A stretch of 64,000 nucleotides of DNA from CAYXVJ01 sp050309435. Lineage in GTDB: Bacteria > Bacillota > Clostridia > Saccharofermentanales > Fastidiosipilaceae. Both the position numbers and the translations under genes were made by a program. This document shows, piece after piece, positions 17,560 to 25,909 of this stretch. Location: assembly GCA_050309435.1 (NCBI GenBank), contig JBNRMJ010000031.1:62001-126000 (forward strand). Reading direction: 5' to 3'. The first letter of the stretch is position 1; each line of letters begins with the position of its first letter. Under the pieces are notes generated by a model. That model ran no database searches. It was not told the DNA's origin and was given only the letters and a program-made list of their open reading frames with translations.

Positions 17560-18985
17560 AGGGAATGTCCTCCGGCGGCGGGACCGGCATGTATTCATCC
17601 GGTGGCAGGTAATCAATATTACCCGTGTAAGGATCGGGAGCATCGCCGATCGGACTGATATCGACAAATTGCGTGTAACTGGGCATCCAGCCTAGTTTAA
17701 TCGAACGCGTGGCACCGGCACGATTTTTCGCGACCTGAAGTTCCGCATCTTCCAGCTCCTGCGGCAGATGGTCCTGTTCATAGTATTGAGGCCGATAAAG
17801 GAACATAACCGTATCGGCATCCTGCTCGATCGAACCGGATTCACGGAGATCGGACAAGATGGGGCGCTTGTTATCACGCTGTTCGACTGCACGGCTTAAC
17901 TGTGATAGAGCAATAACCGGGACATCAAGTTCGCGAGCCATCAGCTTAAGCGAGCGGGAAATCTCTGATATTTCCTGCTGACGATTATCGTTTCGTCCTT
18001 TTAAACTCATCAACTGCAGATAGTCGATGACCACAAGACCTAAATTTCCCTCCATTTTTAGTTGCCTGCAACGAGACAGCATTTCCAGAGGGCTGGTCGC
18101 AGAACTGTCATCGACGAAAATCTTGGCGCTGTATAAAACAGGCAGTGCATTGGCCAGTTTATCCCAGTCTCCCGGCTGTATCTGCCCGGTACGAAGGGCA
18201 CGCGAATCGATATGGGCCTGAGCCGACAAGAATCTGGATCCGATTTCCTCTTTCGACATCTCAAGAGAAAAAATGGCGGACGGCACATCATAAAGCGTGG
18301 CTGCTTTATGTGCGATATTCAAGGCCAATGCCGATTTTCCCATACCGGGTCGGGCAGCAAGAATATTTAAAGTTCCTTTTCCCAAACCGCCCAGAACCTG
18401 GTCGAGAGACGGGAAACCGGTTTTTACGCCCCGGCTTCCTTCTTTACCCATCGCCAGTGCAGATATTTCGTTTACCGTACGACTCATGACATCGCCGAGT
18501 CGCTCCATGCCCGAAATATCCTGTCCCTGACGAATCGAATAGATTTTCTGCTGTGCAATATCCAGCAGAGCATCGGCATCGTCTTGCTCTTCGTAAGCCA
18601 AGGCCGTCACTTCGTCCATTGCGGTCAGAAGACGACGGAGCACAGCTTTCGCGCGAACCAGTTCGGCATAATCCAGAGCACGGCTGACCAAAGGAGCGGA
18701 ATCCGGCAGCGAGGCAATGTATTGTATACCTCCGCAACTCTCGAGTTGGTTGCGACTCTCCAGGGCGTCGCTTACCGTCAGTGTATCAACCGGACGGCTG
18801 GCGATAAATAGTTCGCAGATAACGTCATAAATCAGACGATGCGAAGGCTGGTAAAAATCAGATGACTGCAAATAAGCAGTCACCTGAGCCAGCGGTTTCT
18901 CGCCCGAGAGACAACAACCAAGAACGGATTTTTCCGCTTCGATATTATTCGGTGGAATCCGATTGCGCGATACAGGTGATGCCAT
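17549..18985 (-). CDS. dnaB: Replicative DNA helicase DnaB
   Basis: DnaB is the hexameric 5'-3' helicase of the replication fork. It has 478 residues. The N-terminal primase-interaction domain starts with PPNNIEAEKSVLGCCL. The RecA-like domain has Walker A ARPGMGKSALAL near residue 213, Walker B LVVIDYLQLM, and DLRESGSIEQDADTV with the arginine-finger region. Its ATG overlaps the rplI stop by one base (TGATG), as in the common rplI-dnaB pair. The last 40 residues are Pro-rich and acidic. Confidence 0.97.
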   Translation of the reverse strand: MASPVSRNRIPPNNIEAEKSVLGCCLSGEKPLAQVTAYLQSSDFYQPSHRLIYDVICELFIASRPVDTLTVSDALESRNQLESCGGIQYIASLPDSAPLVSRALDYAELVRAKAVLRRLLTAMDEVTALAYEEQDDADALLDIAQQKIYSIRQGQDISGMERLGDVMSRTVNEISALAMGKEGSRGVKTGFPSLDQVLGGLGKGTLNILAARPGMGKSALALNIAHKAATLYDVPSAIFSLEMSKEEIGSRFLSAQAHIDSRALRTGQIQPGDWDKLANALPVLYSAKIFVDDSSATSPLEMLSRCRQLKMEGNLGLVVIDYLQLMSLKGRNDNRQQEISEISRSLKLMARELDVPVIALSQLSRAVEQRDNKRPILSDLRESGSIEQDADTVMFLYRPQYYEQDHLPQELEDAELQVAKNRAGATRSIKLGWMPSYTQFVDISPIGDAPDPYTGNIDYLPPDEYMPVPPPEDIPFEL

Positions 18986-19428
18986 CAGGCTTCCTCAACC
19001 TTGATTTCTACATTAGCGGTAACTTCGTTATGCAGCTTGAGTTTTACCTTCGCCGTACCAAGCGTTTTCAGCGGCGTTTCAATAGTGATATTACGCTTAT
19101 CCACTCCATAACCGGCTGCATTCAAAGCCGTGGCAATATCCATCGCTGTCAAAGCACCGTAGAGACGACCGCCCGCGCCGGCTTTCATTTTCATGCTAAA
19201 GGCTTTTCCTTCGAGTTCCTCGGCCATCGCCCGAGCTTCAGCCAAAGCTCTGTCGGCTTTCACCTGTTCGGCGCGTTTACGAAGCTTCACTTCATTGAGA
19301 TTTTCCTTCGTAGCTTCTACCGCCAGCTTCTGTTTAAACAGAAAGTTACGAGCATAGCCGTCGTTGACTTCGACGATATCGTCGACTTTACCCAATTTCT
19401 TAACATCCTGAAGAAGGACAACTTTCAT
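18985..19428 (-). CDS. rplI: 50S ribosomal protein L9
   Basis: L9 binds 23S rRNA at the base of the L1 stalk. It has 147 residues with the conserved start MKVVLLQDVKKLGKVDDIVE and GYARNFLF, a long connecting helix rich in Lys and Glu, and a C-terminal domain. The ribosome site is AAGGAGAG. A TATAAT box on the minus strand (19462-19457) lies about 30 nt upstream with a weak -35. First gene of the rplI-dnaB-tilS run. Confidence 0.97.
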   Translation of the reverse strand: MKVVLLQDVKKLGKVDDIVEVNDGYARNFLFKQKLAVEATKENLNEVKLRKRAEQVKADRALAEARAMAEELEGKAFSMKMKAGAGGRLYGALTAMDIATALNAAGYGVDKRNITIETPLKTLGTAKVKLKLHNEVTANVEIKVEEA

Positions 19429-19510
19429 AATGCACTCTCCTTTTTTGTCTTAATCTATTATACCGATTTTCGCTCTTTCTGCCTATGCACATACGGTCGT
19501 GAAGCTTCCC

Positions 19511-19539
19511 GAAGCAAACAAGCCCCCGAAGGAGCTTGT
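19511..19539 (-). terminator. Terminator of the glycine-cleavage operon
   Basis: On the minus strand ACAAGCTCC pairs with GGGGCTTGT around TTCG (19539-19518), followed by TTTGCTTC. It lies 20 nt past the gcvPB stop. Confidence 0.75.
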
Positions 19540-19558
19540 CTTGGCGAAAGTATTTATC

Positions 19559-21034
19559 TTAGTCTTTATCTTTGCTTAGAGCGGCAAAGGTCAGCCGCGG
19601 CAGCCTCGCTGCTCTCGCTTCGTCGGGTCGCCCGATCGGTTGCTTAACCGGTGCTTCTTTCAAGAGCTCCGGTGATTCTTTCATCTCGCGAGAAATCTGC
19701 TTCATGGCGGCTATAAAGGAATCCAGGGTCTCCTTGCTCTCAGTTTCCGTCGGTTCGATCATGAGCGCTTCTTCCACGATCAAGGGAAAATACATAGTCG
19801 GCGGATGATAACCTAAATCGATCAGGCGTTTGGCGACATCCAAGGTCGTCACACCGTACTTGTGCTTTTGTTTGCGACCGCTGAAGACAACTTCATGCAT
19901 CGAACTGCGGTTAACAGCCGGTTCCCAGTCATCTTGCAGCTTGACCCGGATATAGTTGGCGTTGAGCACGGCATGACTTGAAACTTCTCTTAAACCGCCG
20001 CCTCCCAAAGACTTAATATAAGCCAATGCGCGTAACGCTACGGCAAAGTTGCCGTAGAAGGCATGAACTTTACCGATCGAAGCAGGCCGATTGTCATCCC
20101 AGTAAAAGTTTCCGTTATCATCCTTCTCTACCATAGGTTTCGGTAAAAACGGTACCAGGAACTCCTTAACGCCTACTGGACCGCTGCCTGGTCCTCCTCC
20201 GCCATGCGGAGTTGAAAATGTCTTGTGCAGGTTGAGATGACACACATCAAAACCCATATCTCCCGGTCTGCACTGACCGATGATGGCATTGGCATTGGCT
20301 CCGTCATAATACAGTAAACCGCCGGCTTCATGCACAAGCCTCGTGATTTCAAGAATGTTTGTCTCGAACAATCCCAATGTATTCGGATTCGTCAGCATAA
20401 GCCCCGCAACATCATCACCCAGAGCCGCCTTCAAAGCATCCAGATCCATGTTGCCTCGAGAATCGGATTTTATCTCCACTGTTTTAAAACCGGCACTGGT
20501 AGCCGAAGCCGGATTCGTGCCGTGAGCGGCATCCGGAACCAGAATTTTCGTTCGGCTATTGTCCCCTCGCGATTCGTGATAAGCCCGGATCGTTAAGAGG
20601 CCAACCAGCTCGCCTTGAGCACCGGCTGAAGGCTGGAACGTGAAGCGATCGAAACCGGTTAGAGAGCTTAGATGTCTTTCCAGTTCGTCGAGCACGGCCA
20701 ATGCACCTTGTACGGTTGAAGATTCCTGGAGAGGATGCAGGCTTGAGAATGCACTTAATGAGGCCACTTCTTCGTTGATTTTGGGATTATACTTCATTGT
20801 ACAAGAGCCCAGCGGATAAAAACCGCCGTCAATGGAGTAATTCTTCTGAGATAAAGCAGTAAAATGTCTGACTACTTCGAGTTCGCTCAAAGCAGGCAAT
20901 CCCAGCTTTTCACTGCGGGCAAGCTCGGGTTTAATCTCCGAACTGCGATCTTCACAGTCCAATGCAGGCAGACTCCAGGCCTGACGTCCTTCCTGACCTT
21001 GTTCAAATAGCAAAGCTTCGCTCTTCAATCTCAT
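19559..21034 (-). CDS. gcvPB: Glycine dehydrogenase (decarboxylating) subunit 2
   Basis: This is the PLP-carrying subunit of the split P-protein, which decarboxylates glycine and passes aminomethyl to GcvH. It has 491 residues. The PLP lysine is in LNLHKTFSTPHGGGGPGSGP near residue 270; GSCTMKYNPK and TNPNTLGLFE are family marks. Its ATG overlaps the gcvPA stop (ATGA), so subunits are made in step. Last gene of the gcvT-H-PA-PB operon. No lipoamide dehydrogenase (L-protein) gene is in the window. Confidence 0.96.
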   Translation of the reverse strand: MRLKSEALLFEQGQEGRQAWSLPALDCEDRSSEIKPELARSEKLGLPALSELEVVRHFTALSQKNYSIDGGFYPLGSCTMKYNPKINEEVASLSAFSSLHPLQESSTVQGALAVLDELERHLSSLTGFDRFTFQPSAGAQGELVGLLTIRAYHESRGDNSRTKILVPDAAHGTNPASATSAGFKTVEIKSDSRGNMDLDALKAALGDDVAGLMLTNPNTLGLFETNILEITRLVHEAGGLLYYDGANANAIIGQCRPGDMGFDVCHLNLHKTFSTPHGGGGPGSGPVGVKEFLVPFLPKPMVEKDDNGNFYWDDNRPASIGKVHAFYGNFAVALRALAYIKSLGGGGLREVSSHAVLNANYIRVKLQDDWEPAVNRSSMHEVVFSGRKQKHKYGVTTLDVAKRLIDLGYHPPTMYFPLIVEEALMIEPTETESKETLDSFIAAMKQISREMKESPELLKEAPVKQPIGRPDEARAARLPRLTFAALSKDKD

Positions 21035-22404
21035 TTCGGGCCTCCTTTGCCAGCTGAATAAACGGTCGATGCGATCTTTACGAATCGATCCATATCCTCG
21101 CGACTGCGCTTTTCGGTCACGGCAATCAAGTATGCACTTTCATCATCGCCGACACGCGAAAGGCGAAGACCGCCGATAATGCCTTCATCAAGTAGAGCTT
21201 GATTCAACAGTTTGCAGTCTCCTCGATAAAAGAGCGAAAACTCTTTATAAAACGGACCGTCAAAACGTTTCTCCCAGGCACCGCTGGCAAGCAACTCATC
21301 ATATAGGTAATGTGCTTTACTATAGGACTGCTTGGCCACTTCTCTTAGGCCGCTTTCGCCCGTAAAGGCCAGGTATATAACCGCCCGAAGTGCATTCAGG
21401 CCTTGATTGGTACAAATATTCGAAGTTGCTTTATCACGTCTGATATGCTGTTCGCGAGCCTGAAGCGTTAGAACATATGCTCTTCTACCGTCTTTATCCT
21501 CGCTCAAGCCGACGATGCGACCCGGCAGACGCCTCATAAGCTTCTCCGTAACGGCTATGAAGCCCAGATAAGGGCCGCCAAAGTTCAGATCCTGACCGAG
21601 GCTCTGAGCCTCTCCCGTAACAATATCGGCACCCAAGGAACCGGGTGTCTTGTACAAACCTGCCGCCGTCGGATCCCAGCTAACGATGAAAAGAGATTTG
21701 TTATTATGAACCAGCGAGGTAATCTCCTCTAGATTTTCCTGCATAATGCCATGAAAACTCGGCAGAGCCACAACCAGAGCTGCCGTGTCTTCTTTCAAAG
21801 CGCTCCGAATCGATTCCGTATCCAGCATACCGCTTGTCTCGTTATAAGCCAGCAGATCCAGCGTAATGCCATGGGGCACGCAATACGTCTTAATGGTTTC
21901 CAGATAGAGCGGATGGATATTGGCGGCCAGAAGAACATGGTCACGTCTGCTTTGTGCTCTGGCCATCAATACTGCTTCTGCCAAAGACATGGCACCGTCA
22001 TACATTGACGCGTTGCTGACGTCCATGCCGGTCAGCAAGGTCATGTAAGACTGGAATTCGAAAATCGCCTGTAAGGTTCCCTGAGAAATCTCAGGCTGGT
22101 AAGGAGTGTAAGCTGTCGTGAACTCCGAGCGACCGGCCAATGCGCTTACGGCTGCGGGTATGTAGTGATCATAACTGCCGGCTCCCAGGAAGATGGCGGC
22201 ATTGTCTCCGGCGACATTCTGCCGGGCAAGCTTACGGAAATACTGACGCAGTTCATATTCAGAAAGAGCCGGACCCAGGTCCGGCTCTTCTTCCAGCATC
22301 AAATCCGCAGGAATTTCAGAGAAGAGCTCGGACATACGGGTCAAACCCATCTCAGCCAGCATCTTCTGTTCGTCCTCGCTTGTATGCGGGATGTATTTTG
22401 TCAT
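21031..22404 (-). CDS. gcvPA: Glycine dehydrogenase (decarboxylating) subunit 1
   Basis: This is the partner subunit of the heterotetrameric P-protein. It has 457 residues beginning MTKYIPHTSEDEQKMLAEMG, with FLGAGSYDHYIPAAV and YTPYQPEISQGTLQ, both hallmarks of the family, and RRDKATSNICTNQGL toward the C-terminus. The ribosome site GAGGTAAATC overlaps the end of gcvH, with 9 nt between the genes. The split form is common in Bacillota; a fused P-protein is usual in Proteobacteria. Confidence 0.96.
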   Translation of the reverse strand: MTKYIPHTSEDEQKMLAEMGLTRMSELFSEIPADLMLEEEPDLGPALSEYELRQYFRKLARQNVAGDNAAIFLGAGSYDHYIPAAVSALAGRSEFTTAYTPYQPEISQGTLQAIFEFQSYMTLLTGMDVSNASMYDGAMSLAEAVLMARAQSRRDHVLLAANIHPLYLETIKTYCVPHGITLDLLAYNETSGMLDTESIRSALKEDTAALVVALPSFHGIMQENLEEITSLVHNNKSLFIVSWDPTAAGLYKTPGSLGADIVTGEAQSLGQDLNFGGPYLGFIAVTEKLMRRLPGRIVGLSEDKDGRRAYVLTLQAREQHIRRDKATSNICTNQGLNALRAVIYLAFTGESGLREVAKQSYSKAHYLYDELLASGAWEKRFDGPFYKEFSLFYRGDCKLLNQALLDEGIIGGLRLSRVGDDESAYLIAVTEKRSREDMDRFVKIASTVYSAGKGGPK

Positions 22405-22413
22405 GATTTACCT

Positions 22414-22788
22414 CTATTCGATATCAGCGATAAAATCGGTATAGCCGGCTTCGGTCATCAAGCCATCAAGTTCGGCGGGGTTAAGCAGGATACCTTCGCA
22501 AAGCCAGGTTCCTTCGGCATCTTCGTTGATCAACTCGGGCGAATCGCCTAATGCTTCGTTTACGGCAGTTACTTCAAGAGATACGGGTGCGAAGATATCC
22601 GCCGCGGTTTTGACCGATTCGACGCCGCATACGACATCACCTGCATCGAAACTCTCGCCTGCTTCCGGCAGTTCTACGAAGACAATATCTCCTAAATTGC
22701 TTTGAGCATAGACCGTGATACCAAGACGCAATCTGTCGCCTTCGACCTCCAGCCATTCATGCTCCTTCGTGTAATACTTCTTTTTCAT
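22414..22788 (-). CDS. gcvH: Glycine cleavage system H protein
   Basis: GcvH is the lipoyl carrier that shuttles the aminomethyl group between P, T and L proteins. It has 124 residues. The lipoylated lysine is Lys60 in GVESVKTAADI. The ending is YTDFIADIE. Preceded by AGGAGG. Second gene of the operon. Confidence 0.96.
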   Translation of the reverse strand: MKKKYYTKEHEWLEVEGDRLRLGITVYAQSNLGDIVFVELPEAGESFDAGDVVCGVESVKTAADIFAPVSLEVTAVNEALGDSPELINEDAEGTWLCEGILLNPAELDGLMTEAGYTDFIADIE

Positions 22789-22827
22789 CTCTTTTCCTCC
22801 TCTGAGTTCCCTGGATCTTTTAAGGCC

Positions 22828-23931
22828 TTACTTCTTAGCTCGTTTATAAAACGGCAATGAAACTACTTTATGTTCGATAACGCGGTTTCGGATCTGTACA
22901 CCTACTTCGCTTCCTTCTTCTAGATTTTCATCATCGACGTAAGCCAATGCGATATGTTTGCCAAGGCTCGGTGCCACCCCTCCGCTGCTTACAATACCGA
23001 TCTGCTTACCATCAGACACCACAGGGTAAGCGGATCGAGGTATGCCCCGGCCGATGGTTTCCAGCCCGATCAAACGGCGCACTGTTTTCTCTTTCCTTAT
23101 CGCAAGCAGAGCATCTCGTCCGATAAAGCTTGTTTTATCCAGCTTAACAAAACGATCAAGACCTGCGTCCAAAGGGCTGATGTCTTCATCCAGTTCATGA
23201 CCGTAGAGCGGTAAGGCCGCTTCAAGTCGAAGCGAATCTCTGGCTCCGAGGCCCGCCGGCTCTATGTTTATACCGTCAAACCGAAGATTCAGTATACTAT
23301 TCCACAAACGAACAGAATCCTCGACATCATGATATAGTTCGAAACCGTCTTCTCCCGTGTAGCCGGTACGTGATAGCAGGCAACAAACACCATTGACATC
23401 GATTTGATCCTGAAAACGATAAAAGCGAATGGCAGAAAGGTCGACATCGGGACATAATTGAGACAAAAATGCTTCGGCCATAGGACCCTGCAGGGCCAGC
23501 AGACCCGTCTTCTCGGAATGATCCTCGAGCGTTACCCCTTCAAATGCCTTAACTTGCTCTGTAAGCCATTGATAGTCCTTGGCGATATTTCCCGCATTAA
23601 CAACGATCATGTATTCGCCGTCTCCCAGCATGTAAGTCAGAACATCATCAATGCAGCCGCCTTCCTCGTTGCAAAGGATCGCATACATCGCGCGCCCGGC
23701 TTCAAGCCTGGACATATCATTCGTTAATACGTACTGAAGAAAAGTTAATGCATTAGTTCCTTTAACAAGAAACTCGCCCATATGAGATACATCAAAAAGA
23801 CCGGCAGTCGTTCGGACCGCTTGATGCTCTTCGATAATGCCGCGATACTGAACCGGCAGCAGAAAGCCTCCGAAATCAACCATTTTACCGCCCAGGCGGA
23901 CGTGCTCGTCATAGAGTCGGGTCTTTTTCAT
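22828..23931 (-). CDS. gcvT: Aminomethyltransferase (glycine cleavage T protein)
   Basis: GcvT transfers the one-carbon unit to tetrahydrofolate, releasing ammonia. With the chosen start it has 367 residues: MKKTRLYDEHVRLGGKMVDF, then GLFDVSHMGEF, SRTGYTGEDGFELY and GLGARDSLRLEAALPLYGHE, the folate-binding core. An ATG six codons earlier is open, but GAGGTGAAT stands right before 23931, which decides the start. First gene of the operon. The stretch up to its promoter is about 65 nt, too short for a tandem glycine riboswitch. Confidence 0.95.
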   Translation of the reverse strand: MKKTRLYDEHVRLGGKMVDFGGFLLPVQYRGIIEEHQAVRTTAGLFDVSHMGEFLVKGTNALTFLQYVLTNDMSRLEAGRAMYAILCNEEGGCIDDVLTYMLGDGEYMIVVNAGNIAKDYQWLTEQVKAFEGVTLEDHSEKTGLLALQGPMAEAFLSQLCPDVDLSAIRFYRFQDQIDVNGVCCLLSRTGYTGEDGFELYHDVEDSVRLWNSILNLRFDGINIEPAGLGARDSLRLEAALPLYGHELDEDISPLDAGLDRFVKLDKTSFIGRDALLAIRKEKTVRRLIGLETIGRGIPRSAYPVVSDGKQIGIVSSGGVAPSLGKHIALAYVDDENLEEGSEVGVQIRNRVIEHKVVSLPFYKRAKK

Positions 23932-23970
23932 ATTCACCTCGTTCCACATAAGTAGATGGCGTAGCTGTCA

Positions 23971-23993
23971 ACAGATCAACTTAACTGATCTGT
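23971..23993. promoter_or_regulatory. 8-bp inverted repeat over the predicted gcv transcription start
   Basis: ACAGATCA (23971-23978) and TGATCTGT (23986-23993) are perfect inverted repeats around ACTTAAC. They begin 5 nt downstream of the -10 box, so the dyad should cover the first transcribed bases. It could be an operator or a 5' mRNA hairpin. Confidence 0.5.
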
Positions 23994-23997
23994 CTCA

Positions 23998-24025
23998 ATT
24001 ATAAGTGAGGCAGTATCACTGTCAA
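23998..24025 (-). promoter_or_regulatory. Strong promoter of the gcv operon
   Basis: Minus strand TTGACA (24025-24020), 16-nt spacer, TATAAT (24003-23998). Both boxes match consensus exactly. Confidence 0.75.
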
Positions 24026-24055
24026 GCCAAATACCGTACCATAAGAGCAGGACAA

Positions 24056-24085
24056 GATGCATTTCAAAAAGATGCATTTCAAAAA
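24056..24085. repeat. Tandem 15-nt direct repeat
   Basis: GATGCATTTCAAAAA occurs twice without a gap (24056-24070, 24071-24085) just behind the rpsR terminator. The second copy provides part of the terminator's T-tract on the minus strand, so this looks like a small slippage duplication. Confidence 0.8.
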
Positions 24086-24112
24086 GAAAAAGCGATGACC
24101 GAAGTCATCGCT
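24081..24112 (-). terminator. Terminator of rpsF-ssb-rpsR
   Basis: Minus strand AGCGATGAC and GTCATCGCT (24112-24104, 24099-24091) form a perfect 9-bp stem with a TTCG loop, followed by TTTTCTTTTT. Confidence 0.9.
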
Positions 24113-24131
24113 CTTGTTGGTTTATTGGGGT

Positions 24132-24380
24132 TTACTCGCCGGTGTAAGGCAGTAACGCCAGATGGCGGGCACGCTTGACAGCCGTGGTCAGCTCGCGCTG
24201 ATGCTTGGCGCAGGTACCTGTCATACGCTTGGGTAAAATCTTACCGCTTTCCGCGATCGTCTTGCGCAGTCTGGCAGAATCCTTATAATCGATGAATTCT
24301 ACTTTATCCGCACAAAACTGACAGACTTTACGTCTGCCGCGACGAATCGGGCGACGTCCTTGATTTCTCTGTTCAGCCAT
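24132..24380 (-). CDS. rpsR: 30S ribosomal protein S18
   Basis: S18 pairs with S6 on the platform of the small subunit. It has 82 residues. KVCQFC and later TGTCAKHQREL supply three Cys and a His in the spacing of the zinc-binding form of S18. IDYKD, KILPKRMTG and ALLPY are conserved. The N-terminus is Arg-rich. Last gene of rpsF-ssb-rpsR. Confidence 0.96.
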   Translation of the reverse strand: MAEQRNQGRRPIRRGRRKVCQFCADKVEFIDYKDSARLRKTIAESGKILPKRMTGTCAKHQRELTTAVKRARHLALLPYTGE

Positions 24381-24406
24381 GGTTTAGCACTCCTCTCAAA
24401 AATTGT

Positions 24407-24862
24407 TTACAGGTCGAAAGGCAGTGAAGTATCGTCACTCGGACCGGGTGTGAAAGCGTCGTTAAAACGGCCGGGTTCAGAACTCTGATGCGTATCATTG
24501 TAATTCTGACGTCCCTGATTGCTGCCATAATCTCCGCCATCGCGAGAGCTTCTGCTCTCAACGAAATAAGCTTCATCAACAACGACATCGGTTGTATAAA
24601 CCGTACGTCCGTCTTTTTCGTAGCTACCCGTTTGGATGGATCCGACTACAGCCAGTTTCGACCCTTTCGTGAAATACTTCTGGATGAACTCGGCGGTCTG
24701 ACGCCAGGCACGGCAGCTAATAAAATCAGCTTCGCGCTCTCCGCTTTGACTCTTGAATCTCCGGTCAACCGCTAAAGTAAAGCTGACGACCGAGATACCG
24801 CTCGTTGTTGTACGTAATTCCGGATCACGGGTCAAACGACCCATTAATATGGCTTTATTCAT
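24407..24862 (-). CDS. ssb: Single-stranded DNA-binding protein
   Basis: SSB coats single-stranded DNA in replication and repair. It has 151 residues: OB fold from MNKAILMGRLTRDPELR to about residue 105 (FTLAVDRRFKS, DFISCRAWRQTAEFI), a Gly/Asn/Ser-rich linker, and the acidic tip DDTSLPFDL that recruits partner proteins. Located between rpsF and rpsR as in most Bacillota. Confidence 0.96.
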   Translation of the reverse strand: MNKAILMGRLTRDPELRTTTSGISVVSFTLAVDRRFKSQSGEREADFISCRAWRQTAEFIQKYFTKGSKLAVVGSIQTGSYEKDGRTVYTTDVVVDEAYFVESRSSRDGGDYGSNQGRQNYNDTHQSSEPGRFNDAFTPGPSDDTSLPFDL

Positions 24863-24910
24863 CCTGATATCCCTTCCTGGTGATGTTCAATTCGACCTTG
24901 TTCTCTGCAA

Positions 24911-25198
24911 TTAACCTTCAACGCGAACGATCAGGAAACGCAGAACACTATCGTTAATCTTCATCAGACGGTCGATTTCCTTCGGGCCTTCTGCATCAGC
25001 AGAGAAAAGCATTACATTGTAAATACCTTCCTTGTGATCCTGAATTTCGTAAGCAAGACGCTTACGACCCCAAGCTTCAACGGACTCGACAGTACCGCTG
25101 GCGTTAACAATTTCAGCCACACGCTCGTTTGCTGCTGCGAGTTCCTCTTCACCCAGAACAGGGCTCAGAACATAAACCATTTCATATTTTCTAGTCAC
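24911..25198 (-). CDS. rpsF: 30S ribosomal protein S6
   Basis: S6 has 95 residues: RKYEMVYVLSPVLGEEE, WGRKRLAYEIQDHKEGIYNV and IMKINDSVLRFLIVR, all typical. The start codon is GTG (25198-25196) 8 nt downstream of GGAGG; the next Met codon is inside the first strand of the fold. First gene of its operon, with a structured leader (see regulatory entry). Confidence 0.95.
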   Translation of the reverse strand: MTRKYEMVYVLSPVLGEEELAAANERVAEIVNASGTVESVEAWGRKRLAYEIQDHKEGIYNVMLFSADAEGPKEIDRLMKINDSVLRFLIVRVEG

Positions 25199-25224
25199 AG
25201 TTTCACCTCCTCATGGACTCATCG

Positions 25225-25311
25225 ACTCTACCTTCTAGATAGAGTGAGGAAAATATCACTGATCTTATCGCATCGGTGACGATTCGCCACCTTCTACAGA
25301 TATAAATCAGC
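25225..25311 (-). promoter_or_regulatory. Structured leader of rpsF, possible S6:S18 autoregulatory site
   Basis: The leader holds two stems on the minus strand: a 7-bp hairpin GGTGGCG-AAT-CGTCACC followed by GATGCG, and a 9-bp hairpin (25245-25225) ending 13 nt before the Shine-Dalgarno. An mRNA motif bound by the S6:S18 complex is known in rpsF leaders of many bacteria; whether this leader has the needed bulged CCG geometry I cannot decide by eye. Confidence 0.35.
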
Positions 25312-25317
25312 CTTGGA

Positions 25318-25346
25318 ATAATAACAAACGAAAGCTTTTCTGTCAA
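25318..25346 (-). promoter_or_regulatory. Promoter of rpsF-ssb-rpsR
   Basis: Minus strand TTGACA (25346-25341), 17-nt spacer, TATTAT (25323-25318), about 120 nt upstream of rpsF. Confidence 0.7.
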
Positions 25347-25372
25347 ATCATATTAGACATTTCGCGACATTC

Positions 25373-25909
25373 TCAGCTTCTACTTTTTGTTTCGATATAG
25401 TCTGCCAGTATAGTAAGATATTCATGGAGTAGACGTGCCGTGCTTTCATAGACATCATAAGATTGACCGTAAGGATCTATAATATCTCCGGAGCTTAGCG
25501 CGGTATATACAATCTCGCTTCGTTCTCCTTTTTCAGCATTTTGGCGATCCAGGAACTGCGCGGAATCGGTAACGGCTTCCGTCAGTGTTTTAATCTTTTC
25601 CGCAGCCTCAGGCAGCTGTTTTTTTATGTATTCGGCATGACTGGCTGTCATGGTCACGATCAGGTCTTGCTTCATCAGCAATTCCCGGTCCAGCCCCTGA
25701 GAACGGTGCATGGATCCGTCGATATGCCAGAGATCATGAAGCACTTCCTGAGCGGAGTACGCCATGGCATCACCGGAAAAAGCGGCAATACCTCCGGATG
25801 AAACACTAACATTTTCATCCAGATTTTTATCTTTCAATATCCGCCGGAATATATATTCTGCCATCGGACTGCGACAAGTATTACCGGTACAAACGAACAA
25901 TATGTTCAA
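25373..25909 (-). CDS. ywlE: YwlE-type low-molecular-weight phosphatase, probable protein-arginine phosphatase
   Basis: This 178-residue protein has the LMW-PTP fold: the P-loop FVCTGNTCRSPMAE at the N-terminus (C-x5-R) and the general-acid motif DIIDPYG near residue 140. The residue after GN in the loop is Thr. In the family this Thr marks YwlE-like enzymes that remove phosphate from arginine, while Ile or Leu there marks tyrosine phosphatases. The start is TTG, placed directly after the sua5 stop (TAATTG), with AGGAG 7 nt upstream. The cognate kinase McsB is not in the window. The sua5-ywlE neighbourhood resembles the Bacillus ywl region. Confidence 0.85.
   Translation of the reverse strand: MNILFVCTGNTCRSPMAEYIFRRILKDKNLDENVSVSSGGIAAFSGDAMAYSAQEVLHDLWHIDGSMHRSQGLDRELLMKQDLIVTMTASHAEYIKKQLPEAAEKIKTLTEAVTDSAQFLDRQNAEKGERSEIVYTALSSGDIIDPYGQSYDVYESTARLLHEYLTILADYIETKSRS

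Noticed and set aside
17560..17667. Extended N-terminus of TilS
   Set aside because: It is inside dnaB in another frame and gives a non-conserved Arg-rich stretch; the TTG at 17559 has a good ribosome site.
24056..24085. Two tandem 15-nt repeats as the start of a CRISPR array
   Set aside because: There is no spacer between the copies and no further copy; it looks like a slippage duplication.
23931..24131. Glycine riboswitch upstream of gcvT
   Set aside because: The predicted leader is about 65 nt, and no aptamer-like conserved core is visible.
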